Assembly (NCBI GenBank): GCA_905220665.1
Contig: CAJNAR010000037.1
Span: 31,851-95,850, forward strand
Source: Albugo candida
Lineage: Eukaryota; Oomycota; Peronosporomycetes; Albuginales; Albuginaceae
Length of the DNA: 64,000 nucleotides
Direction of reading: 5' to 3'
The notes below the pieces were generated by a model, which was not told where the DNA came from, searched no databases, and worked only from the letters and a program-made list of their open reading frames with translations. Position 1 is the first letter of the stretch; each line of letters begins with the position of its first letter. Both the position numbers and the translations under genes were made by a program. Below, piece after piece: positions 1 to 11,228 of this stretch.

Positions 1-1560
1 CGTTGCCTCAAAAACACCCAACAGCTCATGAATTGAAAGCTATTTGACGCGACCACTTCCGCGTCTATTAAAGCGATATGCTACTAAGCGAAGAAGAATG
101 GGGTATATGGAAAGAGAATCGAAGCATCGTACCGCTTATCTGAGTGCTTCATGCTCACGAAATAGGACCGACAAGCCTTTTGATCAAATTGATCATGAAA
201 ACACCTCCTAAATGCCGATTCTGGTGAAAGTGCGCAATACTATGGTTTCCTGAGGAATTATCATGAAGCGTTGAACGATTACGACGTAAATCACTAAAAA
301 ACAGCTCGTCAGGCTCCCGATAATCTCTTCCAGAGCGTTGGGAAACTGACCGATCGATTTATATGGCCAAACCGCTACTCTACAGAGGGATGAACAATAG
401 CACACTGGCGGATACTGTCAACTAGCGGCTAGTGTATTAGGCTACAATCGCATACCTCCGAGCTTAATGTACCTTCGATCTCATCAACACAAACTCGCGT
501 GACTGGAAGGGAATCGCTACATCAAAATTAATCAACGTAGGACGCTGATTTGGAAGAAGCTCTGGAAAAAGGCAATCTCAGTGATATTCTCTTAGCGCGT
601 GCAAATGTTTTCATTTGATTGTGGAAGGAGGAGAAAGCAAAAGGCCTCAATGATCGCGGCTCTCAAACAATGGGAAATGAATAGTATACGACGTCAATTT
701 CAGTCAATCGATCAGAATGGGACTCTCTCCCATTTATCCCCAAGCCACTGAATTTGCAGAGAGCGCGATGCAGAATACACATTAATTTTGAGGCAGGATC
801 CTGACGATTTTCCAGTACTACAACTTCGCCTCAACACACTGAGACGTTATTTGCATGCGTTCAAATAGAGCAAGCGTGATTTGGAGACTGCTAAAGTGCT
901 GGATTCTTATGGTATCGACACAATTCTCGCGATCGCAACGCTGGAAGCTTTTCAGTCACAACGGAGCACAGCAATCGCTCTGGTGGCAAATTTTTTGGAT
1001 GATAATTCAGACAGCACCACAACTCTCTTTCTCCGTGGGCAAATGTATGAGCGCTTGAATAGCTACACGCATGTCCAAGCCGACTTCATGCGTATTATCG
1101 ATTCACAAGATCACAAAGTCGTGGAAGAAGGCCCAACAGATCAATCGAAAGGCTATTAAAGAAGGAAGCTGCAAGTTTCGAGGTCTCGAGTCCGGAATCA
1201 GCTTAACTACAACGAGTGATACCTCTCGAGCTCTCCTTCGAGCTCGCATTCTTATTCGCTCTAACAACTTTGAAGCAGCGCGTACGGATAGCATTCGCAT
1301 TTTTGAGTCATTTCAATCATTTGGACGCACAATTAGAGCAGTAAAGTGCTTAAGAAGCATTTCATGCACAAGAGCCAACAATTCAGATGAATTCCTTGCT
1401 ACTGTCTTAGGATCAATCTATCGACATGGTTTCCACTGAAGCTACGAGAAACAAAGAAGGAAATTCGGTAATGTGAGATTTTTCGGGACGCACGTACCAC
1501 TGGAGAGCCCGAAAAACCCACCGATTGAATCGTACCGCCTACGTCCAGAGAACAGATGTG
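1..1560 (+). pseudogene. Decayed TPR-type gene, copy A
   Basis: No intact frame survives, but fragments on the plus strand read as tetratricopeptide-like helices. The frame from 881 has LFLRGQMYERL at about 1027-1059, and the frame from 1071 has ALLRARILIRSNNFEAA. These have the TPR pattern of alternating A/L/Y/G positions, as in TPR-rich scaffold proteins. Stops and frameshifts interrupt them every 50-100 codons. A second diverged copy lies at about 7060-8640 in the same orientation; both share the stretch ccgatcgatttatatggcc (from 350 here and 7395 there) and many shorter blocks in the same order. The element may begin before the window. No function is assigned beyond a TPR-like fold, which is an inference from residue pattern. 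Confidence 0.45.
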
Positions 1561-4500
1561 GGATAGCGTGATGGGTTCCCGAAACCACAGCCGAAACCTG
1601 TGTGTTGAACTGTTTTTTTGGATGAGGAATATCTCCGACGACGTCAAAAGTGTAAATTCTTCGGAAGGAATGGAAACGTGTGACCGAATCTGAAACACTC
1701 AACAGTGGCTCAGAACGCTTTGAACGCAAACAAATGACAGCGCAATGAGCGGCTAGGGCCACTGAAGCGAAAAATACCGTCAAACGTATCGCAGTAACTT
1801 CAAAAGTCTCGGGATTTGAATTTGTGCATCGACCTATTCATTCACAATGCGTCAAATCGAATTGGAGAAAGCGATGGAAACTCGAAATTTCCCGCTTACG
1901 AGATCTTCTTGAGCAGTCTTGTTGCTCCGTTGAAATGGCGCCGGAATGCCAGTGTCCTTGCCTTCCTCTACAGCTATCTACGCGACTGGAAGAGTCTATA
2001 AAGCAGCTCGCTCACGCACTTTCACGAACCCATCAGGCCGATCAAACACGATGCAATATCCTCTCGTTTGTCATCCACTGTAGCTTTAATTCCCTCGTTC
2101 AGCGTACATTCTCTTCATCCTAACTGGCTCATTTCCGTGCAAAGCATACCTTCCGGATGCCGATTTAGATGTCTGTCTACTGGTACCTCAATCCATGGAA
2201 CCGACGTGCTTTTTCTCTGTAATGCAAATGCTTTGTTATGCAGTGAGTAACGGCCAACACTGATCCGAATTGAATAGCGCATTGACAAGTGTACAGACTC
2301 CTTCGTGGATAAGCAGTACGTGTCCCAACGGCAATACGGTTCTAAATGTGACGTTTGATAATGCGGACGTTCGAGGGATTCAATGTACGATCGATAATGT
2401 GGCTGTGGATCTCACTGTGAAGTTCGATGGAGCACTTGGAGCTCTTGTTCTCTTAGACACGATGGATCTTCGTATCGGTCGTCAGCTTTTCCTAAAGCAG
2501 AGTCTGGTTCTTATCAAAGCGTCGTGCGGGTACGATAGCTTGCTGTAACGAGGCGAGCAATGCAAAGTCTTGGATTCCAAGCAAGGCACATGCTCGACGT
2601 ATGCGGTGAATACGATTGGTATGACGCTATGCAATCGATGGGGCTACGATATCCGGCTTTCCCGTGAAGCTCTGCATCTGTTCTGGATCAGAGCACAGCA
2701 ATATCGAGACCCCTTACAAAAACCAATACGAGTCGACAAAGTAGTGAGACTACAAGCTGCTGCCCAGCTAATGTCGGAGACCTGAAGCGTGGATCTTCAT
2801 TGCAGACATTTTCTCAATCGTGTGCTTCAAGTTAGCTATCAAGCCTCGTAAGAAGTAAAGTTTCAGTGTGGACTATATCGGAGCGGCATCACCGATCAGG
2901 ACAATAAATGCGACATCTCTTGCTCTTGTTGAGAAGCAATTGAACGTTTGCCGCGTCTCAAATACACCTTTGATGCAACCACGGAAAACTTTAATAGCTG
3001 CAAATAGTCCGGATGATTTCTGTGAATCGTTCTGCTCGCCAACGTCCTTTATGTGGTAGCACTGGGATTGCAAGCAGTGCCAATGCACCACTTCGTATGG
3101 AAACAGAAGAGTGGTAGTACGTTCACAACGAGGGTCTTCTACAAATACAAGCGGGACATCAGGACGCTCAGTAGTAATAACTAAATCGGAAGGTAGTGCC
3201 TCTCAGCGTTATACAACTCCTTCCAAGCAACTACGCCATTCAAGCATCGCGAATTCGCCTGTGAATAGAGAAGAAAAGCACTGCGTCTATCCAATATCGA
3301 TCTCGGTCACATACCTGACCACCTCCAAGCACCAACTCAGTCAAGTCGCGCTTCAGTGAGTATGCAAGAAATTCGAATGAATCGTTCCTGGGTAACAGAA
3401 CGTAAGCGTCTAGGGTCCACAATATCGACTAAAGCAATGTCGACGGCATGCAAATGAGGAGATGAATATCCATCAGACTCTAAACCACCAGAAATGCCAT
3501 ACATAAGCGAATCGGATCTGGAATCGGAGATATTGTCAGCACAACGGTGAACCGAATTCAATCATCGTTGAGTCCCCGCATGATGATGTTCGATTTCAGT
3601 GTGTATTGTTCGAGTGCTTCTTTGTGTCGCTACAGCAAAATGAGACACAAATTGGAGGAAGTAAATTGTTGAGAAAGCACTATCAGAATATCATTCTGAG
3701 TGTCCGATCAGCGATCAGTCCCTTTCAGACATTGGTCCATCAAGGAAGCCACTAATGCTTGCTAACTGAGGGGACGCAAACAACACAATTGAAGCAGCCT
3801 GAATGTTGTACTGAACACTGATGCAATTTACTGTGTCAGTGACTCCTTTCATTGTGGGACTTCGGATACTATTTGATGCATGTAATCTAGCGGCGTGTTC
3901 ACGAGCCTATTGTCATCAAATGCGACGGAAAATGTTGAGAATCCACACAAGATGGAATGTCGTTGACCGAATGAATTCCTCCAGCACAAACTCTGGTAAT
4001 TTAATAACTATATGTCGCGGGTACGCGTTATTAATGACGTCTCAGAACGTGGATTCTAAACACAGCAACAAAGGGTAACATTGTATTGATGCTCTCGGGA
4101 AGAATTCTATCCAACTCTTTCTGATACGGTTATGTCCGATTACGAGAGGCTCTAACGATAATATATTAACAGGGGGAGAAAACCATGGAAGAAGCCAAAT
4201 CATTTGTGGCGGAAGCGTTCTGATCTCGCTGCGTAACTTTATAAGCGTGACCTATCGTAGACTCGATTGTTTTACCACGGCAACCTTGAATTGAATGGAG
4301 AAATCGCTGCTGCCTACGATGTACAGATCGAAGGGTGTGAGCAAAAACTGGGAGCTCAAGCATTGAATGAATGCCTTCTCCTATCCGCATGTACCTTATT
4401 GATGACACTGAGCCGATTCTGAAGGGTATGTATTCAACTATCTCAGTCGACTGGCAAAGGTTTATTCAACATTCGGACAAGATACATGACGAGAATGAAC

Positions 4501-5355
4501 TTGATGAGTGTCGATTTGCCGAACGCAATAGCTCTCACGTACTGCTGCTGTGTTTGGACTCTGGGGATCTTATGATTTATGCGAAGGTCAATTTCGAAAC
4601 CAATGATAGTCAGATTCGCTGTACAGAGACACAAGTCGACTCAAACAAACAGGTCGTAACGCCGATCTGGTCGAAATATGCCAACGAGAAGAGTCATTCA
4701 TTCACGCCTTTGCGACGTCGGAAATCTAACAGTTCACTGGCTGCGGAGCATCTTACTTAACGATGAGCGTTGTGAGCTCAATTTTAGTTGATTTCGACCA
4801 TAACACAAGCGATCACTCATCGTCATCCTCATTTTCTTCTTGAAAATGTATGGGACACTTGATAATCACCCATATCTGATGGAAGTTGGAATAATGCGCT
4901 TGATTCGCGATTAAATAGGAAATGGTGCTGATGATCGGGTCGATCATCCTCATTTGCTCCATCGCTTTACACCTCATCGTCCTCTAATGTAATTTCAAAA
5001 TAATCACCAGCATTATAGTCACTAGATGATAGCGAATACTCTTAGTAATCTTCGCTGCCTTGTTCCGCAGCTTCTTCAGTATCTGACTGGATATCCAACG
5101 AGTCGGTCTGTCTTCACCATTAAGTAAACAGATTGGACTCAAACATTCGTCATAAGCGACACAATCTGTCGACAGCATCGATGTAGGGTAAATAAAAATG
5201 TCAGGTAGTCGATGCCACAATTTTAAAGGTAAAGTACATCTTTTCTGTTAGAATTACAGACGTGCACATGGACATGCGATAGATCCGTTTGCTGGAAGCG
5301 ATATACTAAGCTGTAATGTAGTTCGAAAGTCGAACAAAAGTCAGCTACATGGCGT
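1561..5355. other. Decayed coding debris without an intact gene
   Basis: Many short open stretches have coding-like composition but none forms a complete gene. Examples on plus are 1824-2123, 2270-2548 (starts at TTG, with NVTFDNADVRG) and 2570-2785 (with WGYDIRLSREALHLFW), which follow one another and look like one large gene broken by stops. Around 4800-5230 on the minus strand there are two competing frames, one with an acidic end (QEENEDDDE before a stop near 4830) and one with EEAAEQGSEDY followed by a stop. I do not recognise the parent gene. A decayed long protein is more likely than several small genes. Confidence 0.3.
4371..4760 (+). CDS. Hypothetical ORF, 129 codons, possibly a gene remnant
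   Basis: This is the longest clean frame in the decayed stretch before 5.5 kb. The predicted protein begins MPSPIRMYLIDDTEP and ends with a basic, serine-rich tail (PLRRRKSNSSLAAEHLT). It has no signal peptide, no membrane segment and no motif I recognise. It could be the 3' exon of the decayed gene before it. The middle of the frame has a balanced mix of acidic and hydrophobic residues (LLLCLDSGDLMIYAKV), which speaks for past coding, but there is no independent support. Confidence 0.25.
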   Translation: MPSPIRMYLIDDTEPILKGMYSTISVDWQRFIQHSDKIHDENELDECRFAERNSSHVLLLCLDSGDLMIYAKVNFETNDSQIRCTETQVDSNKQVVTPIWSKYANEKSHSFTPLRRRKSNSSLAAEHLT

Positions 5356-5370
5356 CTTATCTATATAAAG
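5356..5370 (+). promoter_or_regulatory. TATA-like element upstream of the secreted-protein gene
   Basis: The sequence ctatataaag lies about 240 bases before the ATG at 5601. It fits a TATA-type core element by sequence only. Oomycete promoters more often rely on an initiator element, so this is weak. Confidence 0.2.
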
Positions 5371-5600
5371 TGGAATGTGATTCTTTTTGCTGTTCAAGTT
5401 GCAGCGTTCTGAAGGAACTGCGACATCTAACGATGGTACGATGTGAGATTCCGATTTCTATGATGCCGTGTACACATGGATGAAAATTTGCGCTAGCGTC
5501 AGTCGCCCATCGTTGCACTCTAGCTACAAGTCAAGTTGATAGATACACTAGTTTTTGTGGCTCAGCCTGCATTCTATCATTAGCAGCCAAGGCAAGCTCC

Positions 5601-6317
5601 ATGGTCCGAACTTTTTTCCATCTCGTACTTGGATGGTTTCTATTGATCACACAATCGCACCAGAATGGTTGCTTTGTAGGAGAGGGAACCAAAATCGTAT
5701 GCAAGTTGGATCAAGAACTCAAACACTCGTGGTCGGTTCAAGAACTCAAACACTCGTGGTCGGTTCCAGAACTCAAATACTCGTGCAACCCGCAACCGAA
5801 ACTTAAGATTGCCACTCTTCAAGATCTCAAGAAAAATGTTCTTGATATAAGTGCTGCCAATTTAGGTTGCGAAGCAATCTCCGTCACGTTTTTTGGATTA
5901 GAAAACTTTACAATATCTCCAGATTTGGTGTATCCACCTGAACCCTTTGTAACTGTACAATCACGTACATTCGTCTCATTTACCATTATAGGTACGAACT
6001 ACCCCGATCATATCTCTCTCGATACATGTATAGTAAATCCTCTTGATCTTACTAAAACCGAAACAAATATTCCTAACGAATACGCAACGGAAGTTGCAAA
6101 AAAGAATAAATTATCCGTAAGCATTGGTGCTATGAAAACTAGCTTGGTTCTTAATACTGCGCAAGTAAAAGCGAATGCCCAATATGGTGAACTGAAACTA
6201 GGGCAGAAGGCGCTGATGCAACTGGGTTTCGTAATCGTAAAATCCATCCATTTTGAAGATTGGCATTTGTTGTTTGATAAAGTCAGTATAACAGCTCCAA
6301 CAGAGACATTAATATAG
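5601..6317 (+). CDS. Putative secreted protein with internal 9-residue repeats
   Basis: This single-exon ORF of 238 codons starts at a true ATG. Residues 1-21 form a classical signal peptide: MVRT, then a hydrophobic core HLVLGWFLLI, then a polar end before NGC. Residues about 37-63 hold three tandem copies of a 9-residue unit (QELKHSWSV twice, then PELKYSCNP). The rest of the mature part is rich in Thr, Ser, Val and Ile and has an NFT sequon, suggesting a beta-rich extracellular domain. Two early cysteines (C24, C33) may pair. I recognise no family. Lying among decayed genes and transposons, it fits a small secreted, possibly effector, protein of a plant pathogen; this role is inference. No RxLR or CHxC motif is visible. 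It ends in TAG at 6315. Confidence 0.6.
   Translation: MVRTFFHLVLGWFLLITQSHQNGCFVGEGTKIVCKLDQELKHSWSVQELKHSWSVPELKYSCNPQPKLKIATLQDLKKNVLDISAANLGCEAISVTFFGLENFTISPDLVYPPEPFVTVQSRTFVSFTIIGTNYPDHISLDTCIVNPLDLTKTETNIPNEYATEVAKKNKLSVSIGAMKTSLVLNTAQVKANAQYGELKLGQKALMQLGFVIVKSIHFEDWHLLFDKVSITAPTETLI
5712..5792 (+). repeat. 27-nt tandem repeat inside the secreted-protein ORF
   Basis: Two identical 27-nt units (5712-5738 and 5739-5765) are followed by a diverged third (5766-5792). The unit length is a multiple of three, so copy changes keep the frame and only alter the number of ELKHSWSV-type blocks. Confidence 0.85.
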
Positions 6318-6482
6318 TAAGCATTCTCACAAAAGGTCGGAAGAATAATGTAATAGTTACTCTCTACGATTCATACGACTGTAAAGCTTCTCTATCAGGA
6401 GTCTATTACTCTTTGATTTCAAATTAGATGACTCAGTTTGAACTAATTTCAGTTGAATTTTAATCGAGGAAACCTCAGCAAA

Positions 6483-6902
6483 ATGCCGGATCACAAACAA
6501 GGAGCGTGTGGTAAACTGATAACACTCACAGATCACCATTGCATACATACAATGATGCAAGAAGCAGGTTCTAGTCCAAGGCCTAACAGTTACATTTTAT
6601 TAACTTCTAGTGCGGTCGCTTATCGTCCTTACCCCTACCAAACTCTGACATTGGTTCCAACGTTGACGCGTGTGCCACGAAGGTTCAAAACCGATATACA
6701 AACCGATCTGTATCAGACACAGCGACAAATCAGACGCTCTCGACTGCTGAAAAAGCGCACAGCTTTTCGTCCAAATTACGATTTGGCCACAAGCTCCATC
6801 ATCTATTCTGCTGAACGTTCTGCTTCATACTATCACCACTATTGTACTCTTTCAATCCCATCGAAACGTCCTCTTTGCGTAATATGTCGTATCAGATATT
6901 GA
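6483..6902 (+). CDS. Hypothetical basic protein, 139 codons
   Basis: The first ATG of this frame is at 6483 (MPDHKQGACGK); the frame is open further upstream only from a TTG. The protein has no signal peptide. Its middle is strongly basic and Tyr/Arg-rich (RPYPYQTLTLVPTLTRVPRR, then RRSRLLKKR), and the C-terminal part has a few cysteines (CTLS, CVICRI). It lies 165 bases after the secreted-protein gene on the same strand. Composition resembles a nucleic-acid-binding or ribosomal-type tail but no family is recognised. It may be spurious. Confidence 0.3.
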   Translation: MPDHKQGACGKLITLTDHHCIHTMMQEAGSSPRPNSYILLTSSAVAYRPYPYQTLTLVPTLTRVPRRFKTDIQTDLYQTQRQIRRSRLLKKRTAFRPNYDLATSSIIYSAERSASYYHHYCTLSIPSKRPLCVICRIRY

Positions 6903-7059
6903 TATGCTTAGAGAACTCGATCAGAGAATTCAGTTCCCCGTAACCGTACCTGCATCCAACTCAAATACCACCCCGTAGCAGCAATGCATAAACACTCAAC
7001 AAAGGAAAAGCATTTCGAATGGAGTGAGTATTGAAGTCGTTAGCTAAAAACGCCAGAGC

Positions 7060-8640
7060 TCATAGATCAAAAGCTAATTGACGCGGCCGTTTCCACGTTC
7101 ACCAAATCTATATGAAAAGATGCAAGCGGCTAATGGAAGCAAAATCAAAGCATTTTATCGCCCTCCTGAGTGATGTTCACATAACAGTATCGACGTGGCC
7201 TTGAATATTTGACGAAATTGATCGTGGAAACACCTCTAAATGGCCAATGTCGGGTGGATAGAGCGCAAACCTAAGGTTTTTCCACGAAGGATTGTCGTGC
7301 AGCCATGAAGGTTAAGAGTGAGAAGAGCTTTCAGTCACTGAAATAAAGAGCTCGTTAGACTCCCGTTCCTCTTCCACAAACATCGAGGAACTGTCCGATC
7401 GATTTATATGGCCAAAGCGCTTTTCCACAATGAGATGAAGAACACGACACAGACGATGTGTTAGGTATCGGTGGCAAACATTTTTGACCAGAGGCTATTG
7501 TATCAGGCTCAAATCTCATATCCTTAATCTCAATTGTACCTTCGGTCTCGTTCACACAAACTCACGTTAGTGGAACTGAATGCTTACATCAAAATGGGTC
7601 AAGTCGGGACCCGCATCGACGAAGCAGCTCTGGAAAAAGTCGATCATATCGGTATGCTCTTAGCAAGAGCGGATGTTCTTATTTGATTGGGGAAAAAAGA
7701 GAAAGCCAAAGGCTTCAGTGATCGCGGCTCTCAATGTATAGAAAATAAAAGTACACAACCTCAATTCCTGTAAATTTATTTAGAATCGGACTCTCCTCCC
7801 TTTTTATCAGACTCAAGCCATTGAATTCGCTGAGCGCGCGGTATAGGATTCCACTTTGCTTTTGAGACAAGATGCCGACGATATTCATGTTTTTCGGTTT
7901 GAGCCGACACACTGACGCGTTCTTTGCATGCATTTGAATGAAGCAAGCGTGATTTGGAGACTGCTGAGTGCTGGATTCTCTTGACAGCGACTGGATTCTC
8001 GCGATCGGTACGCTGGAAGCTTTCAGTCACAATGTAGCAGAGCGACCATTTCGGTGATAAATCTTTAGGATGTTACGCCAGACAACATCCCTGCCCTCTT
8101 CCTCCGTGGCAAATATAGAAACGTGGGTATCACTACAAGCAATCCCAAGCCGACTACACGAAATTATCCAGTCGCAGCTCCCCAAGTCGTGAAGAAGTCC
8201 TAGTCGATCAATCGAAAGGCTGATTTTCAAAAGAGAAATAACCTCAGGTATCGAGATCTCGAGTCTAAAATGAATTTAAAAAGAACGAATGACGGCGCTC
8301 GAGGTCTACTTCTTTGTGCTCGTGTTTTACTCGCTTGAACGGCTATGAAGCATCGCTTCCGGATTACAATCGCATATTAAATCAATTTCGAATCATTCGG
8401 ACGGAAAATTGAAACACCTAAGTGCTCAAGAAGCATTTCATACGCAAACACAAGAACAAGCAGATAGAGCGATCTACTGGTTATTTTGACATACGATGAA
8501 TATGTCGATATTAATATCACTGAAAATAAAGAAGCAATCCAGACAACGTTAGATTCTCCAAGACGCATTCTCGACTGAAAAGTCTGAGAAACTCTTCGAT
8601 CCGATCGCACCGCCTACGTCAAGAGAGCATTTCAGTGTTT
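7060..8640 (+). pseudogene. Decayed TPR-type gene, copy B
   Basis: This is a second, independently decayed relative of the sequence at 1-1560, in the same orientation and with matching block order. Shared marks are the segment around 7395-7420, a region near 8095 reading ALFLRGK in one frame, a later piece with NGYEASLPDYNRIL near 8340, and the end near 8600 with FDPIAPP. Stops and indels differ from those in copy A, so both copies decayed after the duplication. The frame pieces again look like TPR helices. The two copies are about 7 kb apart and bracket the secreted-protein gene at 5601. Confidence 0.45.
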
Positions 8641-10899
8641 ATAATTTATTGAAATATCAAAAAGTGCTTGCTGGAGCACCCAAGCGCAATTCTTATGGCA
8701 GACGTGGCAGATATCGATCTATTTGCTAATTCTACAAAAAGTGCTGTGTGGTAGCACAGGAGAGTCTCAGACACTTTTAATTAGTTGCTTGGAACAAAAT
8801 AATCCTAGACTGAAAAACGACGGCTACAAGTGGATAGTTTCTACTGAAGGCATCGATGGTACATTATTATTCGTTCATGTAGCTACAAACACATGGGAAA
8901 GTATACCATCAGTGAGCAACATGCTTGAGCGGGATCACCTGGCCAAGTAACAGTACATCAGACTAATCTTCCGCTTGGATCTGAACAACTGATCAGATAT
9001 TGAGGGAATGAAGCAAAAAAGAAGCCATAGTGTGTTTTAGGGCACGAGAACGCTTTCTTTATTACGTGAATTATGTGTCAAAACAAACGCCGCAGGAGGG
9101 TTTGATGAATAATATGTGGAGTGAGTCTTCTATATGCAATAAACTGTATAGAAATTGAATTTTTTTAGATTCGTGTCTTAGGGATGAATGTGCCATGGTA
9201 CAACAACTTTGCCATTGAAGGATGTGTGTACATTTGTTCAACTAGAAACTGTCGACAATATTGAAACTGTCTGGCGAGATGCCTGAGCTGATGGGATTAA
9301 TCTTCGAGAAGATTTGCTAATTCACTTCATCAGATCGCAGCAAGGGATCAGACTAAAACAGAACCATACCTCCTGACAATGAAGTCCCGTTTTCTAACAA
9401 GAACTAAAGCATTTTCTGGAAAGGCTTGCTCAAAGCTGAGAAAGTATGGTTACTTGGGACAGTCTACATCTGAGCCATGAAGAAACGACCATGTTATCTT
9501 TGAGTTTATTCACAGATCTAGAGATACACGTCACAACTCGTAAATGCCATAGCCAAAGTGGTTGCATTGAATCCAGTAAAGATTGTACGCCAGACAGCAT
9601 TCTGTGAATAGTTTGGCTTTATTACTGACTGAATAAAAACGGGCACCTGCTGGACAAAACAAGGATGATGTATCGCACCTCAGTCCTGGCTGCTTTCGTG
9701 TAAAGCACAAACATGAAAAAGCCCCCGGCTGTCTGAAATGTTTTTGAGGCATCAAAACTTGGGAACCATCGCGACACCCTTCCCTGATCTCACTTACAGA
9801 AGATTTGAAAGCTGGGAAAGAGTTGAGATGATTCCTCAAGGACACCTCTGAACGCGAAGATTTGCAGCTCTTGCCCGGCATTTTGTGCCTCGATGAAGCG
9901 GATCGCAAATAGGTTGCTTTCGACTTGAATCAGGTTTCAATCAAAGACTAATTATGTGTCATTCACCGAATTAGGTGAATCCAAGGCGTCAAGGATGCAA
10001 TTGTTACGGTCATCAGGTGGAAGAAAAACGATCCTAACGATCAGGTTGAAGTAGCATATTTTTACAGAATGCTTCATCTGTCTCGCACCCTAGCGCAAAG
10101 CTTGGCTCGTATACTTGATAAAGCGATTTTTATGGATGTTGAATTCTAAACTGCTATCAAACTGAAAGGAATGCGCTAATAAGGGTAGATTGTGGGTTGG
10201 GGTATTCATATAATCATTATCTTCAGCAAAGAACCAGTCCTTAATGCGACAGATTACTTGGGGCTATCGAACAAACGGAAGCATGAGAGCCCAAAGAGAA
10301 AGACGAATCAGATTGAATGATTATTTGATACCAAAGTTGCAAACCCAACGCTTTGTTTGATTGACACAAAAGGCTCTCTGAAGACAGTAACGAGAGGAAT
10401 GAAAAATGGTTTAATTACATTATTTATACGAGTTGGGTGCTTTCATCTGCGCATCAACTTGTAAACTTTATGACGGCCACTACCCATTGTATGACATGAC
10501 CTGCCATGTCCGATGATTATGTGTTTATGTGTGTGTGGGGTGAAAATATCACAGCGATATATACTCCCATTGTCGTTGATGATGATATTTTCCAGGTTGA
10601 TGTCACATTGTACGATATTTCCGTCGTAGAATACTGTTGAATGGCGAAAAAATGTCCTGACTGTATACCTTGCATATCAAGTCTTCTCTGTCTAATTACT
10701 GCATACTGCCTGACTTTACGAAATGATCACTGATAAGCCAAACCGAATTTAGAAGTACAAAGGGCCCCACTCGTTTACTACACTCCTCAAATCGAAAAAT
10801 ACTTCAATACTTGCGCATAAAAATGCCTTCCCTTCATTGCTTTCCCTTTGTTGGATCTCGGATTTATTACTTACTCTTGAATTGCTGTTTCCGTGGCTG
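8641..10899. other. No intact gene; weak coding remnants
   Basis: The stretch holds only short frames. Plus-strand pieces such as 8723-8950 and the tract near 9380-9480 (SRFLTRTKAFSGKACSKL) look like remnants of coding sequence interrupted by stops. On minus, 9531-9908 is open for 125 codons but reads through unlikely composition and is probably a shadow. Nothing here is assigned a function. Confidence 0.3.
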
Positions 10900-11181
10900 T
10901 TAAGTGTTCAATGATGAAGATATAGTTGGGAATCGTACATGACAAAGCCAGAATCCAGTTCTACCATTTGATTTGTAAAGCGATGGTGCTGCAACTATTG
11001 GAAAGTAAAGACTCCACATTGCCATCCGCCAGGCGTTTTGGAGAAAATATCCAAGGATCCAAATAGTGGTTTCGTATGCCTTCCGCTGGGACTGTACCAA
11101 CGCGGTGGCTTCGTAATCAAGGTGGCCATAGAAAGAGAAACTAACAGTCATGAATAATATACCTCCTTCTATTTTTACCAC
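10900..11181 (-). CDS. Hypothetical minus-strand ORF, 93 codons
   Basis: The frame starts MVKIEGGILFMTVSF and contains aromatic, membrane-like stretches (WRMAMWSLYFPIVAAPSLY). It could be the remains or an exon of a membrane protein. It directly precedes the copia remnant on the opposite strand. There is no family match that I can make and no splice structure that I could settle, so it may be spurious. Confidence 0.2.
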   Translation of the reverse strand: MVKIEGGILFMTVSFSFYGHLDYEATALVQSQRKAYETTIWILGYFLQNAWRMAMWSLYFPIVAAPSLYKSNGRTGFWLCHVRFPTISSSLNT

Positions 11182-11228
11182 CTTTCAGTGAAAAAACTTC
11201 TTATTCCGGGCGGTATTTACGACTGGTA

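Noticed and set aside
2270..2785. Possible remnant of a VPS13-like lipid-transfer protein
   Set aside because: The residue pattern is suggestive, but no diagnostic motif could be pointed to in the decayed frames.
9531..9908. Minus-strand 125-codon ORF as a gene
   Set aside because: Residue composition is not convincing, there are no splice partners, and plus-strand remnants cover the same region.
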